Origin: CAZOHG01 sp964579725
GTDB lineage: Bacteria > Zhuqueibacterota > JdFR-76 > BMS3Abin05
Assembly: GCA_964579725.1 (NCBI GenBank)
Contig: CAZOHG010000008.1
Location: forward strand, 1-64,000
Length of the DNA: 64,000 nucleotides
Reading direction: 5' to 3'
The notes under the pieces are model-generated. The model made no database searches and was not told the origin of the DNA. It saw only the letters and a program-made list of their open reading frames with translations. The translations under genes and the position numbers were made by a program. The number at the start of each line of letters is the position of its first letter. Position 1 is the stretch's first letter. Shown here in pieces: positions 1-8,686 of the stretch.

Positions 1-486
1 CGTGTTTTCAAAAATCGAAATCGGAAGCTGTCGAACGCGTTGACGAAGCGCCCTGGAGATTTCAATAGCCGTTTCGGGACCGGTGTAGCACGCCCGCGCA
101 AACCTGGAACCGTCCGTGACAAATTGGTCGAAACGGCCGTCCGGTTTTCGGACAAAGGGCACCCCCAACTTGGCCAAATATTCCAAAGCCGCCCCGGAAT
201 TTCGGGCGAGAATTTCCGCCAAATCACCGTCCGACACCCGACCACCGATTTCAAAAATGTCCCGTGCATGGTAAATCCAATTGTCGGTGCCACCCGGTTC
301 CGTGTAGGGCAACGTCGCGTGAAAAGCCATTCTGTCCGAAACCGCCGTTCCGGTAACGCTTGCACCGCCTAACTTTCCCTTGGTAACCAAGCAAATTCTT
401 CCTTTTGGGAAAGCCTCACAGGCGGCAATTGCCCCCCGAAGAGCCGCGCCACCGCTACCAACAATGAGCACGTCGCATTTTTCCAA
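1..486 (-). CDS. FAD-dependent oxidoreductase, fumarate reductase/SdhA-like (partial, C-terminus off the left edge)
   Basis: About 162 N-terminal residues are visible. The protein opens with a Rossmann dinucleotide-binding motif, VLIVGSGGAALRGAIAA, followed by a second strand ending LVTKG, which is how FAD-binding flavoproteins of the succinate dehydrogenase/fumarate reductase/L-aspartate oxidase family begin. Later text (TDNWIYHARD, GRVSDGDLAEILARNS) also fits that family. The frame is closed by a TAA about 40 bases upstream, so the start must lie close to the Rossmann fold; I chose TTG at 486 because a GAGGAGGAAG ribosome binding site lies 14 bases before it. It follows the UroD-family methyltransferase by 84 bases and is probably in its operon, so a redox role in methyl-group metabolism is possible but is inference. 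The substrate cannot be told from this fragment. Confidence 0.7.
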   Translation of the reverse strand, partial: MEKCDVLIVGSGGAALRGAIAACEAFPKGRICLVTKGKLGGASVTGTAVSDRMAFHATLPYTEPGGTDNWIYHARDIFEIGGRVSDGDLAEILARNSGAALEYLAKLGVPFVRKPDGRFDQFVTDGSRFARACYTGPETAIEISRALRQRVRQLPISIFENT

Positions 487-570
487 ACGTTTTTCGATTT
501 CTTCCTCCTCAGGAAAAATCTCCCCCCGTTATTTTTCAACGGCCCTTTTCATTGCCTTCTTGGGGGATTC

Positions 571-1575
571 TCAAACGGCTTCAGAAACAGCCCTTTTCTT
601 TTCCCATTCCTTTACGGCGTCAAAAAAAGCGCGAATATTCTCAAGTGGCGTCCGCGCGGGCAGATCACAGCCCGAGCTGACCACAAAATTGTCGAACAGA
701 CGCATTTTCGTCATCAATTCCTGCGTGTCTCTGTAAATACTCTCGGGTGTTCCCTTTAAAAAAACGCCCACAGGGTCCAGATTTCCCCAAAGAACAACAT
801 TGCGCGGAACCATCTCCTCGGCAAGGGGCAAATCCACCTGAAAATCCAGGCTGAGGCCCTGGGCTCCGGTCTGTGCCATGAGTTCAACCAAATGGGAAGC
901 AAATCCGCAAATGTGCAACAGGGACATGCCACTCAAGCGCCGGTAAATTCGTTCGACGGCGGGTTTCACAAACTGCTTAAATTGTGCCGGTGAAATAATC
1001 ATGGCAGTTGGTTCCAAAACAGCCACAAGCTGCGCGCCTACATTTTCCTGTTCGGCTGCCACCTGCGCCAGTTTTTCGCTCAAAATCGTGAGTAGTTCCT
1101 GTACAAACTCAGGCGCGTCAATAAAGGCCAAAGCCAGATTTTCAACGCCCATGACCAATCCGGCTAAACTCAGCGGCCCAATAACAAATCCACCGGGAAC
1201 ACCGTCAAATTTCGCGGCTATCTTTTCAATGACTTGAAGATAATTTTTAACGCGTGGCGCCTCTAACAAATCGATTTGTTTTAGATTGGTGAGGTCGTCA
1301 CCCACCCGTACCGGGTGCTTTCCGACAAAAGCGACGTCGTCTTCTGGGTACTCAACCTGCAAATTCAACCCGCTGGCTTCAACAGTCAAATCCATGAGCG
1401 GAAAAACGACTGGCGGTTCGAATTCCTCAATGAGCGCCCAAATGGCTTCAAATTGCCGATTGGGATCCAGAATAATCTCCCGAATATTTGCCCCGGTTAA
1501 TTGAATACCCGGGTAACCCATGATTGGTGTTGCAAGCGAAAAAGGTTGCGTTTTGATATATTGGTACAGATTCAT
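571..1575 (-). CDS. UroD-family corrinoid methyltransferase (MtaA/MtbA-like)
   Basis: A 334-residue protein of the uroporphyrinogen decarboxylase fold. It carries His221-x-Cys223 (LLHICGF) and Cys303 (SSGCDLPARTP), the H-x-C...C zinc site of methylcobamide:thiol methyltransferases such as MtaA and MtbA, which true UroD enzymes lack. The zinc normally activates a thiol or other acceptor that takes the methyl group from a methylated corrinoid protein. The gene for a corrinoid protein lies directly upstream (1635-2273), which supports this reading. The start is ATG at 1575. The acceptor (coenzyme M, tetrahydrofolate or another) cannot be read from sequence; in bacteria this family often has unknown acceptors. 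Confidence 0.82.
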   Translation of the reverse strand: MNLYQYIKTQPFSLATPIMGYPGIQLTGANIREIILDPNRQFEAIWALIEEFEPPVVFPLMDLTVEASGLNLQVEYPEDDVAFVGKHPVRVGDDLTNLKQIDLLEAPRVKNYLQVIEKIAAKFDGVPGGFVIGPLSLAGLVMGVENLALAFIDAPEFVQELLTILSEKLAQVAAEQENVGAQLVAVLEPTAMIISPAQFKQFVKPAVERIYRRLSGMSLLHICGFASHLVELMAQTGAQGLSLDFQVDLPLAEEMVPRNVVLWGNLDPVGVFLKGTPESIYRDTQELMTKMRLFDNFVVSSGCDLPARTPLENIRAFFDAVKEWEKKRAVSEAV

Positions 1576-1634
1576 AGAATGGTCACTTTCGCGAGTTTGT
1601 CTCAGAGCAGCCGTTGCCCTGAATATTCAGGTCG

Positions 1635-2273
1635 TCAATTCAAATTGAGTAATCGTTTAACCAACTCGACAGCCGAAGCTGAATCGGGTGAATAGCCATC
1701 GGCTTCGATTTCGTCACAATATTTCTGAGTGACAGGCGCACCGCCAATAATTACCCTTACCTTGTCCCGTAGGCCTTGTTTTTCCAATTCTTCAATGACA
1801 GCCCGCATGCCCACCATGGTCGTTGTCAACAAGGCGGACATTCCCAAAACATCCGGATTTTCCTGCGCCACAGCAGATGCAAATTGCTCCGGTCGGACAT
1901 CGACGCCGAGGTCTACAATTTTGAATCCCGCCCCTTCCAACATCATGCCAACCAAATTTTTTCCGATGTCATGAAGGTCACCCTTTACGGTACCCAAGAC
2001 AACCTTTCCCTTGGGTTCCACTCCGGTCTGTGTTAGCAGGGGGCGTAAAATTTCCAAGGCAGCTTTCATGGCGCGGGCAGAAATAAGTACTTCCGGAACG
2101 TAAATTTCGTTGTTGCGGAATCGAACCCCTACCACGTTCATCCCTGCAATCAGCCCTTCGTTCAGAATTTTCTCGGGAGAACTGCCTTCCTGAATGGCCT
2201 GGTTGGTCAAATCCTTGGCCAGGGTCGCATTTCCAACAATAATACTGTCCGCCAATTTTTGAAAATCTGCCAT
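1635..2273 (-). CDS. Corrinoid (B12-binding) methyltransferase protein, MtbC/MttC-like
   Basis: A 212-residue two-domain protein. The N-terminal half is the helical cap of B12-binding proteins (to about residue 85). The C-terminal half is a Rossmann-like cobalamin domain with the lower-ligand motif GDLHDIGKN, where His101 would coordinate cobalt, then later glycine-rich turns (GMSALLTTTM, IIGGAPV). Such proteins shuttle a methyl group between a substrate-specific methyltransferase and an acceptor methyltransferase. The reading frame extends 48 codons further upstream, but ATG at 2273 is the start: it has AAAGGAAAGG just before it and begins at the family's usual position. It lies between its probable regulator and its probable partner enzyme. 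Confidence 0.9.
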   Translation of the reverse strand: MADFQKLADSIIVGNATLAKDLTNQAIQEGSSPEKILNEGLIAGMNVVGVRFRNNEIYVPEVLISARAMKAALEILRPLLTQTGVEPKGKVVLGTVKGDLHDIGKNLVGMMLEGAGFKIVDLGVDVRPEQFASAVAQENPDVLGMSALLTTTMVGMRAVIEELEKQGLRDKVRVIIGGAPVTQKYCDEIEADGYSPDSASAVELVKRLLNLN

Positions 2274-2450
2274 AGACCTTTCCTTTTTGTTTTTAAAGTA
2301 AGGATTCAAACCATAGAATTCTTGCGTAATTTTGCCAATTTTAGGTAAAATCTTGCGCCAAAGATCACAAAATTGAAAGATTTGAGGAGTGAAGAAGTGA
2401 CAAAAGCCGCAAAACAAAAGCCCAACTTCTTTAATTACAAGGCGAAGGTA

Positions 2451-2501
2451 AATTTCCTGAATGACGAGCGCAGAAAATTACACATGCGCTTTCAGGAAAT
2501 T
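2451..2501 (-). terminator. Nested inverted repeat just after the PocR/AraC regulator
   Basis: Outer arms aatttcctga (2451-2460) and tcaggaaatt (2492-2501) are perfect complements, and inner arms agcgca (2467-2472) and tgcgct (2485-2490) stack inside them. The structure begins at the stop codon of the regulator and lies about 180 bases before the corrinoid gene. There is no T-run, so it may be a factor-dependent terminator, an RNA stabiliser or a regulatory leader instead of an intrinsic terminator. Confidence 0.4.
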
Positions 2502-3861
2502 ATTGTCCCCGCACTCTTTCGTCCAGGCGGCTTTCCTGTCCCTCCGTGATGTTTTTAAAAAAGGCTTTGCGGTACAATTTGGGTGTTGTGTCTTCCAAAC
2601 GCTTAAAAACTTTGGTAAAATAGCTCTGATCGGGGTACCCGACCTCAAAGGCAATTTGGGTAATATTTTGTCCGGTTTGTTTGAGCAGCCGCTTGGCTTT
2701 TTCGATGCGCACACGCGTTAAATATTCGATGAAAGTAAAGCCCAATTCCTTTTTAATCAGATGGGCAAAATGAAACGGACTAATGGCAACCGTTTGGGCC
2801 ACGTCTTCCAACGTAAGGGGAAGGGAACTGTTTTCGTCAATGTATTTCAGCGCCTTCTGCAAGATTTCATAATTGTACACATTCCGCGTTTTGTAAATAT
2901 TGTCAATTATTCTGTCCAAAACACGCACAATCCAAAAACAGATTTCCTCCTGCTTTTCTAAACTGGAAAGTTCCACAATAAAATTGTATTTCATTCCCAA
3001 AATGGCTTCTAAATTCCCCCCTTCTTCCACAGCGGCGCGAGTGAGCACCACCACCAATTCCAAAATGTGGGCTTTTAGCAGGTCCACACGAAAGGAATTT
3101 TGAAGTACGGCAATTCCCAACAATTTGTTCAGAATTTCCCGTGCGCCGGAACGGTCTCCAAGGCGAACCCTGCGAATGAGCTCTTTTTCAATATCGTACG
3201 AAAGAAGATTCAGCAGGCGTTGGTCCTGTATTTTGCCAATAGCTTTGTACTGGTGAATTTCCTCCGCAATTTTTGCCTGCTGTTTTTGGATTTCCTGCAC
3301 GTGGCGAAGCAAGTCCAGATTTGGGGTCGAGAGACTCTCGGCCAGTTCAAACATCCGGCTGGTTGCCTGGTACATTTTGGCTTCGTCCCACACGGGGATT
3401 TTTCGGTAATCGGATTTTAGATTTTTGTAAAGAGGGTCTTTGGGATCGAAATATTTTTCCATGATTTTCGAGGAACCACCGGCCGGTTCCCTGAGCACCA
3501 TCGGACGCAGAATAATCCCGCCCACCATTTGATTTTCTCGCAAAATAGGCACTGAAATGCGAATAATGTCAAAGGGACACCGGCTAATGTAGGCCTCCCC
3601 CCACCGCCAGGCTTCCATAATAATGGAACGGTTTTCCGACCGCTCAATTTCCCGACAGTTGCTGTTCGCGTGCGTCCGATCGCAGAAATATTTCACGCCC
3701 GAACGCGCATTTTTTTGCAAAAGAACCTGTCCGTCCAAATCGACCAAAAGTGCGGACGTGCCGAACTCTTTGACCAATTTGGACAAAACCGACGTGACCT
3801 TTTTCCTGAAATCCGCCTTTTCAAGCAAATTTTCCCACATTTTCGGTAATCCAAAATCCAC
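2500..3861 (-). CDS. PocR-domain AraC-family transcriptional regulator
   Basis: A 453-residue regulator. Residues from about 15 to 165 match the PocR ligand-binding domain: conserved LVDLDGQVL, a CDRTHANSNCREIE-type cysteine/histidine segment, then a region ending in ISVPILRENQMVGGI. The last 100 or so residues are an AraC-type double helix-turn-helix (LTLEDVAQTVAISPFHFAHL and ITQIAFEVGYPDQSYFTKVF). A linking segment of about 180 residues carries helices of unknown role. PocR-domain regulators control propanediol use, cobalamin synthesis and, in many anaerobes, corrinoid methyltransferase operons. The neighbouring corrinoid protein and methyltransferase fit that role, so this gene most likely senses a methylated substrate and switches on 1-2273. 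The start is ATG 3861. Confidence 0.85.
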   Translation of the reverse strand: MDFGLPKMWENLLEKADFRKKVTSVLSKLVKEFGTSALLVDLDGQVLLQKNARSGVKYFCDRTHANSNCREIERSENRSIIMEAWRWGEAYISRCPFDIIRISVPILRENQMVGGIILRPMVLREPAGGSSKIMEKYFDPKDPLYKNLKSDYRKIPVWDEAKMYQATSRMFELAESLSTPNLDLLRHVQEIQKQQAKIAEEIHQYKAIGKIQDQRLLNLLSYDIEKELIRRVRLGDRSGAREILNKLLGIAVLQNSFRVDLLKAHILELVVVLTRAAVEEGGNLEAILGMKYNFIVELSSLEKQEEICFWIVRVLDRIIDNIYKTRNVYNYEILQKALKYIDENSSLPLTLEDVAQTVAISPFHFAHLIKKELGFTFIEYLTRVRIEKAKRLLKQTGQNITQIAFEVGYPDQSYFTKVFKRLEDTTPKLYRKAFFKNITEGQESRLDERVRGQ

Positions 3862-3945
3862 AGGTAATTCTTTTCTCCCTGTTTTTTGAGCGCTGTTCCC
3901 TACCCTTCGAAATAATCATCCAACTAAATCGAAGCGGAAAACCGG

Positions 3946-4824
3946 TTAAAAATCCGCCTCCGTTTTGGCCATTTTCAAGAAATGCCCCTGAGCGGCGAAA
4001 AACTGAAGGCGAATCGCTGTTTGAATCAGAACAAAAATTTGCTGGAAGACAAAAATCAAACCAATGGCATTTTGTGTGTCGCTCCAAAGGATTCGATTTA
4101 GAAATAAATAAAGTAAGAAAAAGAGAAGCCCCGTTAAAATAATTAAGTAAAAAAGCCCGGTTGTTGCCAAAAAATGTTTAGCGGCAAACCGGAAGGCTTC
4201 AACCAAACCCGTTAGTGCGGAACGTCGATTCGACAACACGACGGAAGCCTTAGCGTAATCCACGATCATTTTGAAAAACAAAAAAATGAGGGCTGTTACT
4301 CCCCAAACAGAGGCTCGAAGGAAAGAGGAAAGAATTTCATTTGAAATGTGAGGCTTTAAACCGGCAAGCCCTTGCAACAACAACAAATGAATCACAATCG
4401 TGAAAAGAATAAAAACCAGTGAAAAAAGAAAGAGGCGAAACATGGGAGGAAAATAAAAGGCGGACATCCGGAAAAATTCCGGAAAAGTCTTCTCCCGCTC
4501 CGGCAGTAAATAGGCACCAAGAGCCCCACCTGCAAAAAAATAGTGGAGCAACCAATAAACGAGACCGACAAGAAAAAAGACCGCAAACAAAACACTCAAA
4601 GCAGAGCCGTTGTCTCTGAGAAAATTGACCAAGGCCATGTAGTCAAATTGAACCACCAATTTTTGCAGGCTTCCCGAATGAACAAAATAACTGGAAATCA
4701 ACACCCGCAGCGGGTACGCCACAAGAAGCGCCAGAACAAAATTCAGCCCGTAAAAAAACAGCCAAACCCGCTTATTTTTCCAAATAGCGAGAAATCCCAA
4801 ATTGTAGGCGCGTGCCGGTTCCAT
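3946..4824 (-). CDS. Multi-pass membrane protein of unknown function
   Basis: A 292-residue protein with about six hydrophobic segments (near residues 15-40, 75-97, 118-145, 165-190, 218-245 and 252-272), joined by short basic loops such as SNRRSALTG. No catalytic motif was recognised. The start ATG 4824 lies 9 bases after the stop of the metallopeptidase gene, so the two are almost certainly co-transcribed. The general pattern recalls membrane partners of uncharacterised transport or glycerophosphoryl-diester-phosphodiesterase-like membrane domains, but I do not assign one. It probably works in the same envelope process as the upstream exported peptidase. Confidence 0.65.
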   Translation of the reverse strand: MEPARAYNLGFLAIWKNKRVWLFFYGLNFVLALLVAYPLRVLISSYFVHSGSLQKLVVQFDYMALVNFLRDNGSALSVLFAVFFLVGLVYWLLHYFFAGGALGAYLLPEREKTFPEFFRMSAFYFPPMFRLFLFSLVFILFTIVIHLLLLQGLAGLKPHISNEILSSFLRASVWGVTALIFLFFKMIVDYAKASVVLSNRRSALTGLVEAFRFAAKHFLATTGLFYLIILTGLLFFLLYLFLNRILWSDTQNAIGLIFVFQQIFVLIQTAIRLQFFAAQGHFLKMAKTEADF

Positions 4825-4833
4825 AACGATCCC

Positions 4834-6795
4834 TTAACTCCCCAAAGTGAAAATTTGAAGTGCATTTTGAATCCAAAAAAACCAATGAAAAGTGGCGCTG
4901 TTTTTGACTCGCCCGGACGGTTTGGCCACCCAGGAATCATTGACTTTATTTTCGTCCAGCCAAACCCTTTTTTGGGGATTCAGAAAAACCGAGACAACGG
5001 GCGATTTGCTGCGAATGCGCCACTTTTTCCAGGGCGCTTTGCCGTCCCATTTCAAATCGATTTTCTGCCCGTCTTTAAAGTCAATGTGAACCTCCTGGGG
5101 AAATGTCCAATTTCCTTCTCGCCTGACCTTCACTTCGGACGAGTGGACCACGCTGTCCCGGGCGGTGGCGCCCACAAAAAGCGTCCCGGGCAAAGGAGGA
5201 AACGAATCCTGAACCACTTTTTCATTTCGAACATCGGAAACGGCGTAATCCAATTTGCCCGCTGTTTCAAGAAATTCATTGAAGAACCAATTTAGATTCT
5301 GGCCCGAAACCCGGTTGGCAACGGCGACAAAATCTCGGGTGGCGGGATGGCGAAACCGCCAGGTCACGAAATAGGTTCGCATGATTTTTTCCATCGTGTC
5401 CGAACCCAAATAGTCCTCCAAGGTACGCAGCATGAGCGCCGGTTTTGAATAGGAATTGGCGGAATAGCTTCCGGCATTGTAAAAATTCCACGCAAATCGG
5501 TGGATGGGGTCCAAATCGGCCCCTCCCAAATATTCCGACCACTGCATTTCAACATCGCTAACGTCAATGCCGCCCAAATTGACCACGGAACCTCGGACGC
5601 CAAAGGCCTCCTCCATGATCTTGGTTTCGTAATAAGTGTTAATGCCTTCATCCAACCAGGGATCCTCAAATTCGTTGGATGCGACCATGCCGTACCAATA
5701 TTGGTGCCCGTATTCGTGAATCGTTACCATTTCGGGAAGTCGAATCCCGTTTGGAATCAGCCAGTGGGTGCCCAACGTAATTAATTGGGGATATTCCATT
5801 CCTCCTGCCCCTGCGGCAGAGGTCGGGGGGTCAATCATTGTCAAATTGCGATAGGGGTAAATCCCAACATGCAAAAACAGATAGTGCATTGCCTCTTTGA
5901 CGGCGTAAAGGTAACGCTTCACGTGCCTTTGGTGGTACGGCTGGTAAAACAAGCGAATGCGCACTTTTTGCACGCCAAAGGGCCCCTTGTGAATAAAGCT
6001 TTCTTCGGCAATTCTAAAATTTGTGTCCGCCGACCAGGCAAAATCATGGACGTCTCTGGCCAAAAATCGGTACACCCGCATGGAATCCAGTTGGATGCTG
6101 GAGGTCAGTTTGCCCGTGGCACCCACCTTGAATTCCTTCGGGACGCGAATGGTTACGTCGTAGTCACCGAAGTCGGCAAAAAATTCCGAGGTGGCGTGGT
6201 ACTGGTGACAATTCCACCTGTCGTGCCAAATGACACCGATTTTCGGAAACCATTGAGAAACCATGAAAAAAGTTTTGTAAAAACCGGCTCTGGCAAAAAC
6301 ACGGGGCAATTTTGTGAGAAATTCGATTTGTAACCGAATCCTTTGACCGGGGGCCACTGCCGCGGGCAGGTGCAATCGCACAACGGTGCGGTCTGCAGGA
6401 TTGCCGTCGTCCGGGGAGACAAAACGAAGGGAATCCAAGAGATTTTGCCCGTTTTCCGCCTCGATTTTTTTGATTTGAATAAACCCCGTTTGTCCCTTAA
6501 TGAAATGTTGGCCGCGCAATTTTCCGCCCGATTCGCGCATGAAGGTGGAGCGGTTGTTCCGAAAAGCATTCATGTAAAGATGAAAATAAAGCGTGTCTAC
6601 CGAATGAGAAGATGTATTTTCCCAGTGTAGAATTTCGGAGCCCGAGACTGTTTTTGCCGCAGGATTGAGGGTGACGTCCATGGTGTAATTCGCGATTTGA
6701 AGGTCCGGCATTTGAGGCGTTTGAGCCCGCGCAAGGCCTGCGTACGTAATTCCCAAAATCAGAACGATCCAAACCAATCGACGCCCATTTTTCAT
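4834..6795 (-). CDS. Exported M1-family (gluzincin) metallopeptidase
   Basis: A 653-residue zinc peptidase. An N-terminal signal peptide (hydrophobic core about residues 7-22, ARA cleavage near 24) precedes a beta-sandwich domain. The catalytic domain has GGMEY at 331-335 (the GxMEN exopeptidase motif, here in variant form), HEYGH at 360-364 and the downstream glutamate ligand in WLDEG (Glu383). This is the HExxH-(18)-E zinc site of the M1 family. After the catalytic core the chain ends in a beta-rich part and a hydrophobic tail (FHWFFWIQNAL). The tail could anchor the protein to the inner membrane. ATG 6795 has a GGGGAG site. It is the first of two genes with the membrane protein at 3946-4824. 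Confidence 0.88.
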   Translation of the reverse strand: MKNGRRLVWIVLILGITYAGLARAQTPQMPDLQIANYTMDVTLNPAAKTVSGSEILHWENTSSHSVDTLYFHLYMNAFRNNRSTFMRESGGKLRGQHFIKGQTGFIQIKKIEAENGQNLLDSLRFVSPDDGNPADRTVVRLHLPAAVAPGQRIRLQIEFLTKLPRVFARAGFYKTFFMVSQWFPKIGVIWHDRWNCHQYHATSEFFADFGDYDVTIRVPKEFKVGATGKLTSSIQLDSMRVYRFLARDVHDFAWSADTNFRIAEESFIHKGPFGVQKVRIRLFYQPYHQRHVKRYLYAVKEAMHYLFLHVGIYPYRNLTMIDPPTSAAGAGGMEYPQLITLGTHWLIPNGIRLPEMVTIHEYGHQYWYGMVASNEFEDPWLDEGINTYYETKIMEEAFGVRGSVVNLGGIDVSDVEMQWSEYLGGADLDPIHRFAWNFYNAGSYSANSYSKPALMLRTLEDYLGSDTMEKIMRTYFVTWRFRHPATRDFVAVANRVSGQNLNWFFNEFLETAGKLDYAVSDVRNEKVVQDSFPPLPGTLFVGATARDSVVHSSEVKVRREGNWTFPQEVHIDFKDGQKIDLKWDGKAPWKKWRIRSKSPVVSVFLNPQKRVWLDENKVNDSWVAKPSGRVKNSATFHWFFWIQNALQIFTLGS

Positions 6796-6813
6796 TGCTT
6801 CTTTCTCCCCATT

Positions 6814-7848
6814 TTAATCGTCCCCCAAACGAAACGCTTTTATGGCGCGACGGGCTTCCTTTTTGGAAGGGTACAGATTAAAAAATTGAGTGTAGAAAAA
6901 ATCGGCTTTCCGTTTGTCCCCGAACTTCTTCTCGTACAGACGTCCGAGATGGTAAAAACCCAGCGCGCGCAAAGATTTTTCTCCGGATTGGCGCACAAAT
7001 CGAGCGTAGTCCAACGCCGCCGCTTGAATGGAACCGTTGGCTTCTTCCAATGCCGCCAATTGAAAACAGGCAAATGCCGCCAGGTAGTGGTGTGGAAATC
7101 TCTTTAAGAAAACGCCAAAAATGGCGGCTGCCATTTTCTTATTTTTCAATTTGTTTCTGAACAACTCACCGATGTGGTAAATGCTTAAGGGAACGTTTTC
7201 CGATTGAGGCCAATCACGCAAAAGCGATGCGTACGCCCACAACGCCTCTTGGGAACGTCCGTTCCGCTGAAACATTCTGGCCTGTTCGTAGATCAACTCG
7301 TCCAGTCCGTTTTTCTTCGGCCCACGTTGTAAGAAGTCAGCTAACTCTTGTAGCGCAATTTGATCGGTCTCTTTCAGGTCCAGCCAATAGAGCTGGTTCA
7401 TGAGCGCTAAAAAACCCTGCCTGAATTGGGTTTTCCGGGGCCGATCGGTCAAAAAATTTGCGACAATCCGGCTTCGGGTTTGAAGTTTTTTTTGCGTTAA
7501 CACCAAGCGAATCAGTTCCTTTTTCGATTGGTAATCTCGGTTTGAATCGGGGTAAACCGTCAATTGCTTCAAAAAACTGACAAACGCCCGGTAAGGCTTT
7601 TTTTCCTTCAGGAAACTTTCACCCTGAATTTGAAGCAGTTCCGCATTCTTCGAGGACGTTGGAAAATGACGCAGGTATTCTTGCGTCAGCGCAACAACAG
7701 CTGAATTCAACCGCGCATCCTCCTGTTTCGCCAAAGCTTCCACCCACGTGAACATGAGCGTGCTGTCGCGGAATGCCTGTCCTGCCGATACCGAAAGCGG
7801 CCAGAAGACAAGAAAAAGCAGACTACTTGCTTGCAGCCGAAATTTCAT
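6814..7848 (-). CDS. Exported TPR-repeat protein
   Basis: A 344-residue protein with a signal peptide (LLFLVFWPLSVSAG, about residues 10-24) followed by repeated paired helices of the tetratricopeptide type, for example PYRAFVSFLKQLTVYP, QEALWAYASLLRDWP and KMAAAIFGVFLKRFP. Such repeats bind other proteins. The start ATG 7848 overlaps the TAA stop of the preceding gene by one base (TAATG), which indicates translational coupling. It ends 18 bases before the metallopeptidase gene. The role is probably a periplasmic scaffold; nothing more specific is visible. Confidence 0.72.
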   Translation of the reverse strand: MKFRLQASSLLFLVFWPLSVSAGQAFRDSTLMFTWVEALAKQEDARLNSAVVALTQEYLRHFPTSSKNAELLQIQGESFLKEKKPYRAFVSFLKQLTVYPDSNRDYQSKKELIRLVLTQKKLQTRSRIVANFLTDRPRKTQFRQGFLALMNQLYWLDLKETDQIALQELADFLQRGPKKNGLDELIYEQARMFQRNGRSQEALWAYASLLRDWPQSENVPLSIYHIGELFRNKLKNKKMAAAIFGVFLKRFPHHYLAAFACFQLAALEEANGSIQAAALDYARFVRQSGEKSLRALGFYHLGRLYEKKFGDKRKADFFYTQFFNLYPSKKEARRAIKAFRLGDD

Positions 7849-8378
7849 TAAAATTTCCTGGTTACGGTAAAAAGAACGGCAGATTTTTCAACCGTACCTT
7901 TGGAAGAAAGCATGCCTCTTTTCATTCCATATTTGTACTGCACCAGGGTTCGTTCCTTTTCAATGATCCAATCGCCGTGCGCCCAATCAAATGCGAACCC
8001 GGCTGCATTCATCATCATCCCCACAAGAAAAACGGTAAAATTTGCCTCCCAGTGGCCGCCCCGCACAAAGCGGAAAGTCTTTGTTTCGTACCACTGACGA
8101 AACAGCGCCCCCGCACTGAAAAGCATTCCAGCGCCACGAATTCCGGCAATTGCGTAGGCCGTTTTCCGCTTGTCGGCGTAAAGATGAATGTAACCGGGCA
8201 CCATCGTCGCAATTCCAATGCGTTTCCAATTCAATTCTCGCACCAATTGTTGGTATTCCTGGTAGGTCATTTCCAGCGGGAGTTTCGGGATTTCTTTAGA
8301 AGGCGGCGTTTCCAGTTGAGCTCGCAATGCAGAAACCGACCCCGCGAGCAGAAAACAAATAACAAGAATATATTTCAT
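7848..8378 (-). CDS. Small exported protein of unknown function
   Basis: A 176-residue protein. The reading frame is open for another 61 codons upstream, but ATG 8378 is preferred because it directly begins a typical signal peptide (MKYILVICFLLAGSVSALRA) and has GGGAGAAAGG before it. The mature part has two or three moderately hydrophobic stretches (RGAGMLFSAGALFRQW; FTVFLVGMMMNAAGFAF) and ends in Phe, a common ending for outer-membrane proteins. It is coupled to the TPR gene by a one-base overlap and probably starts the operon that runs to 3946. No family was recognised. Confidence 0.6.
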   Translation of the reverse strand: MKYILVICFLLAGSVSALRAQLETPPSKEIPKLPLEMTYQEYQQLVRELNWKRIGIATMVPGYIHLYADKRKTAYAIAGIRGAGMLFSAGALFRQWYETKTFRFVRGGHWEANFTVFLVGMMMNAAGFAFDWAHGDWIIEKERTLVQYKYGMKRGMLSSKGTVEKSAVLFTVTRKF

Positions 8379-8686
8379 GAACACCTTTCTCCCTTGATGT
8401 AACCATCTAGTTGCGAAAACGCTCAGAGTAATTTTCACTTTCCCCCTTTTCCACACTTCGCGTATTTTGCTTTGAACGAAAAGAGCAGCCGGTTCAAATT
8501 GGACAGATTCACTTGAAATCCGTCTGCACCTGATTTTTTTCTCCACACCAGCCGATTCCATTCTTGGGAAAAAGGGAAAAATTCGTTGGAATCAGCCAAA
8601 AATTTCAATAGAAAATTTACTAAAATTGCGCCTCAATTACAAGAATCATTTTGCCTTTGCAGACAGAAAATAACGAAATGCTTAAA
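8379..8686. other. Intergenic region, 308 bases
   Basis: It separates the glycosyltransferase stop (8687) from the small exported protein (8378), both on the minus strand, so it must hold the promoter of the latter. I see no convincing -35/-10 pair with proper spacing, no strong hairpin and no ORF with a ribosome binding site. The right half is A/T-rich. Confidence 0.5.

Noticed and set aside
4543..5295. 250-codon plus-strand open frame
   Set aside because: It is antisense to the M1 peptidase and membrane protein genes, lacks a ribosome binding site and encodes a low-quality basic protein; the minus-strand genes have clear motifs.
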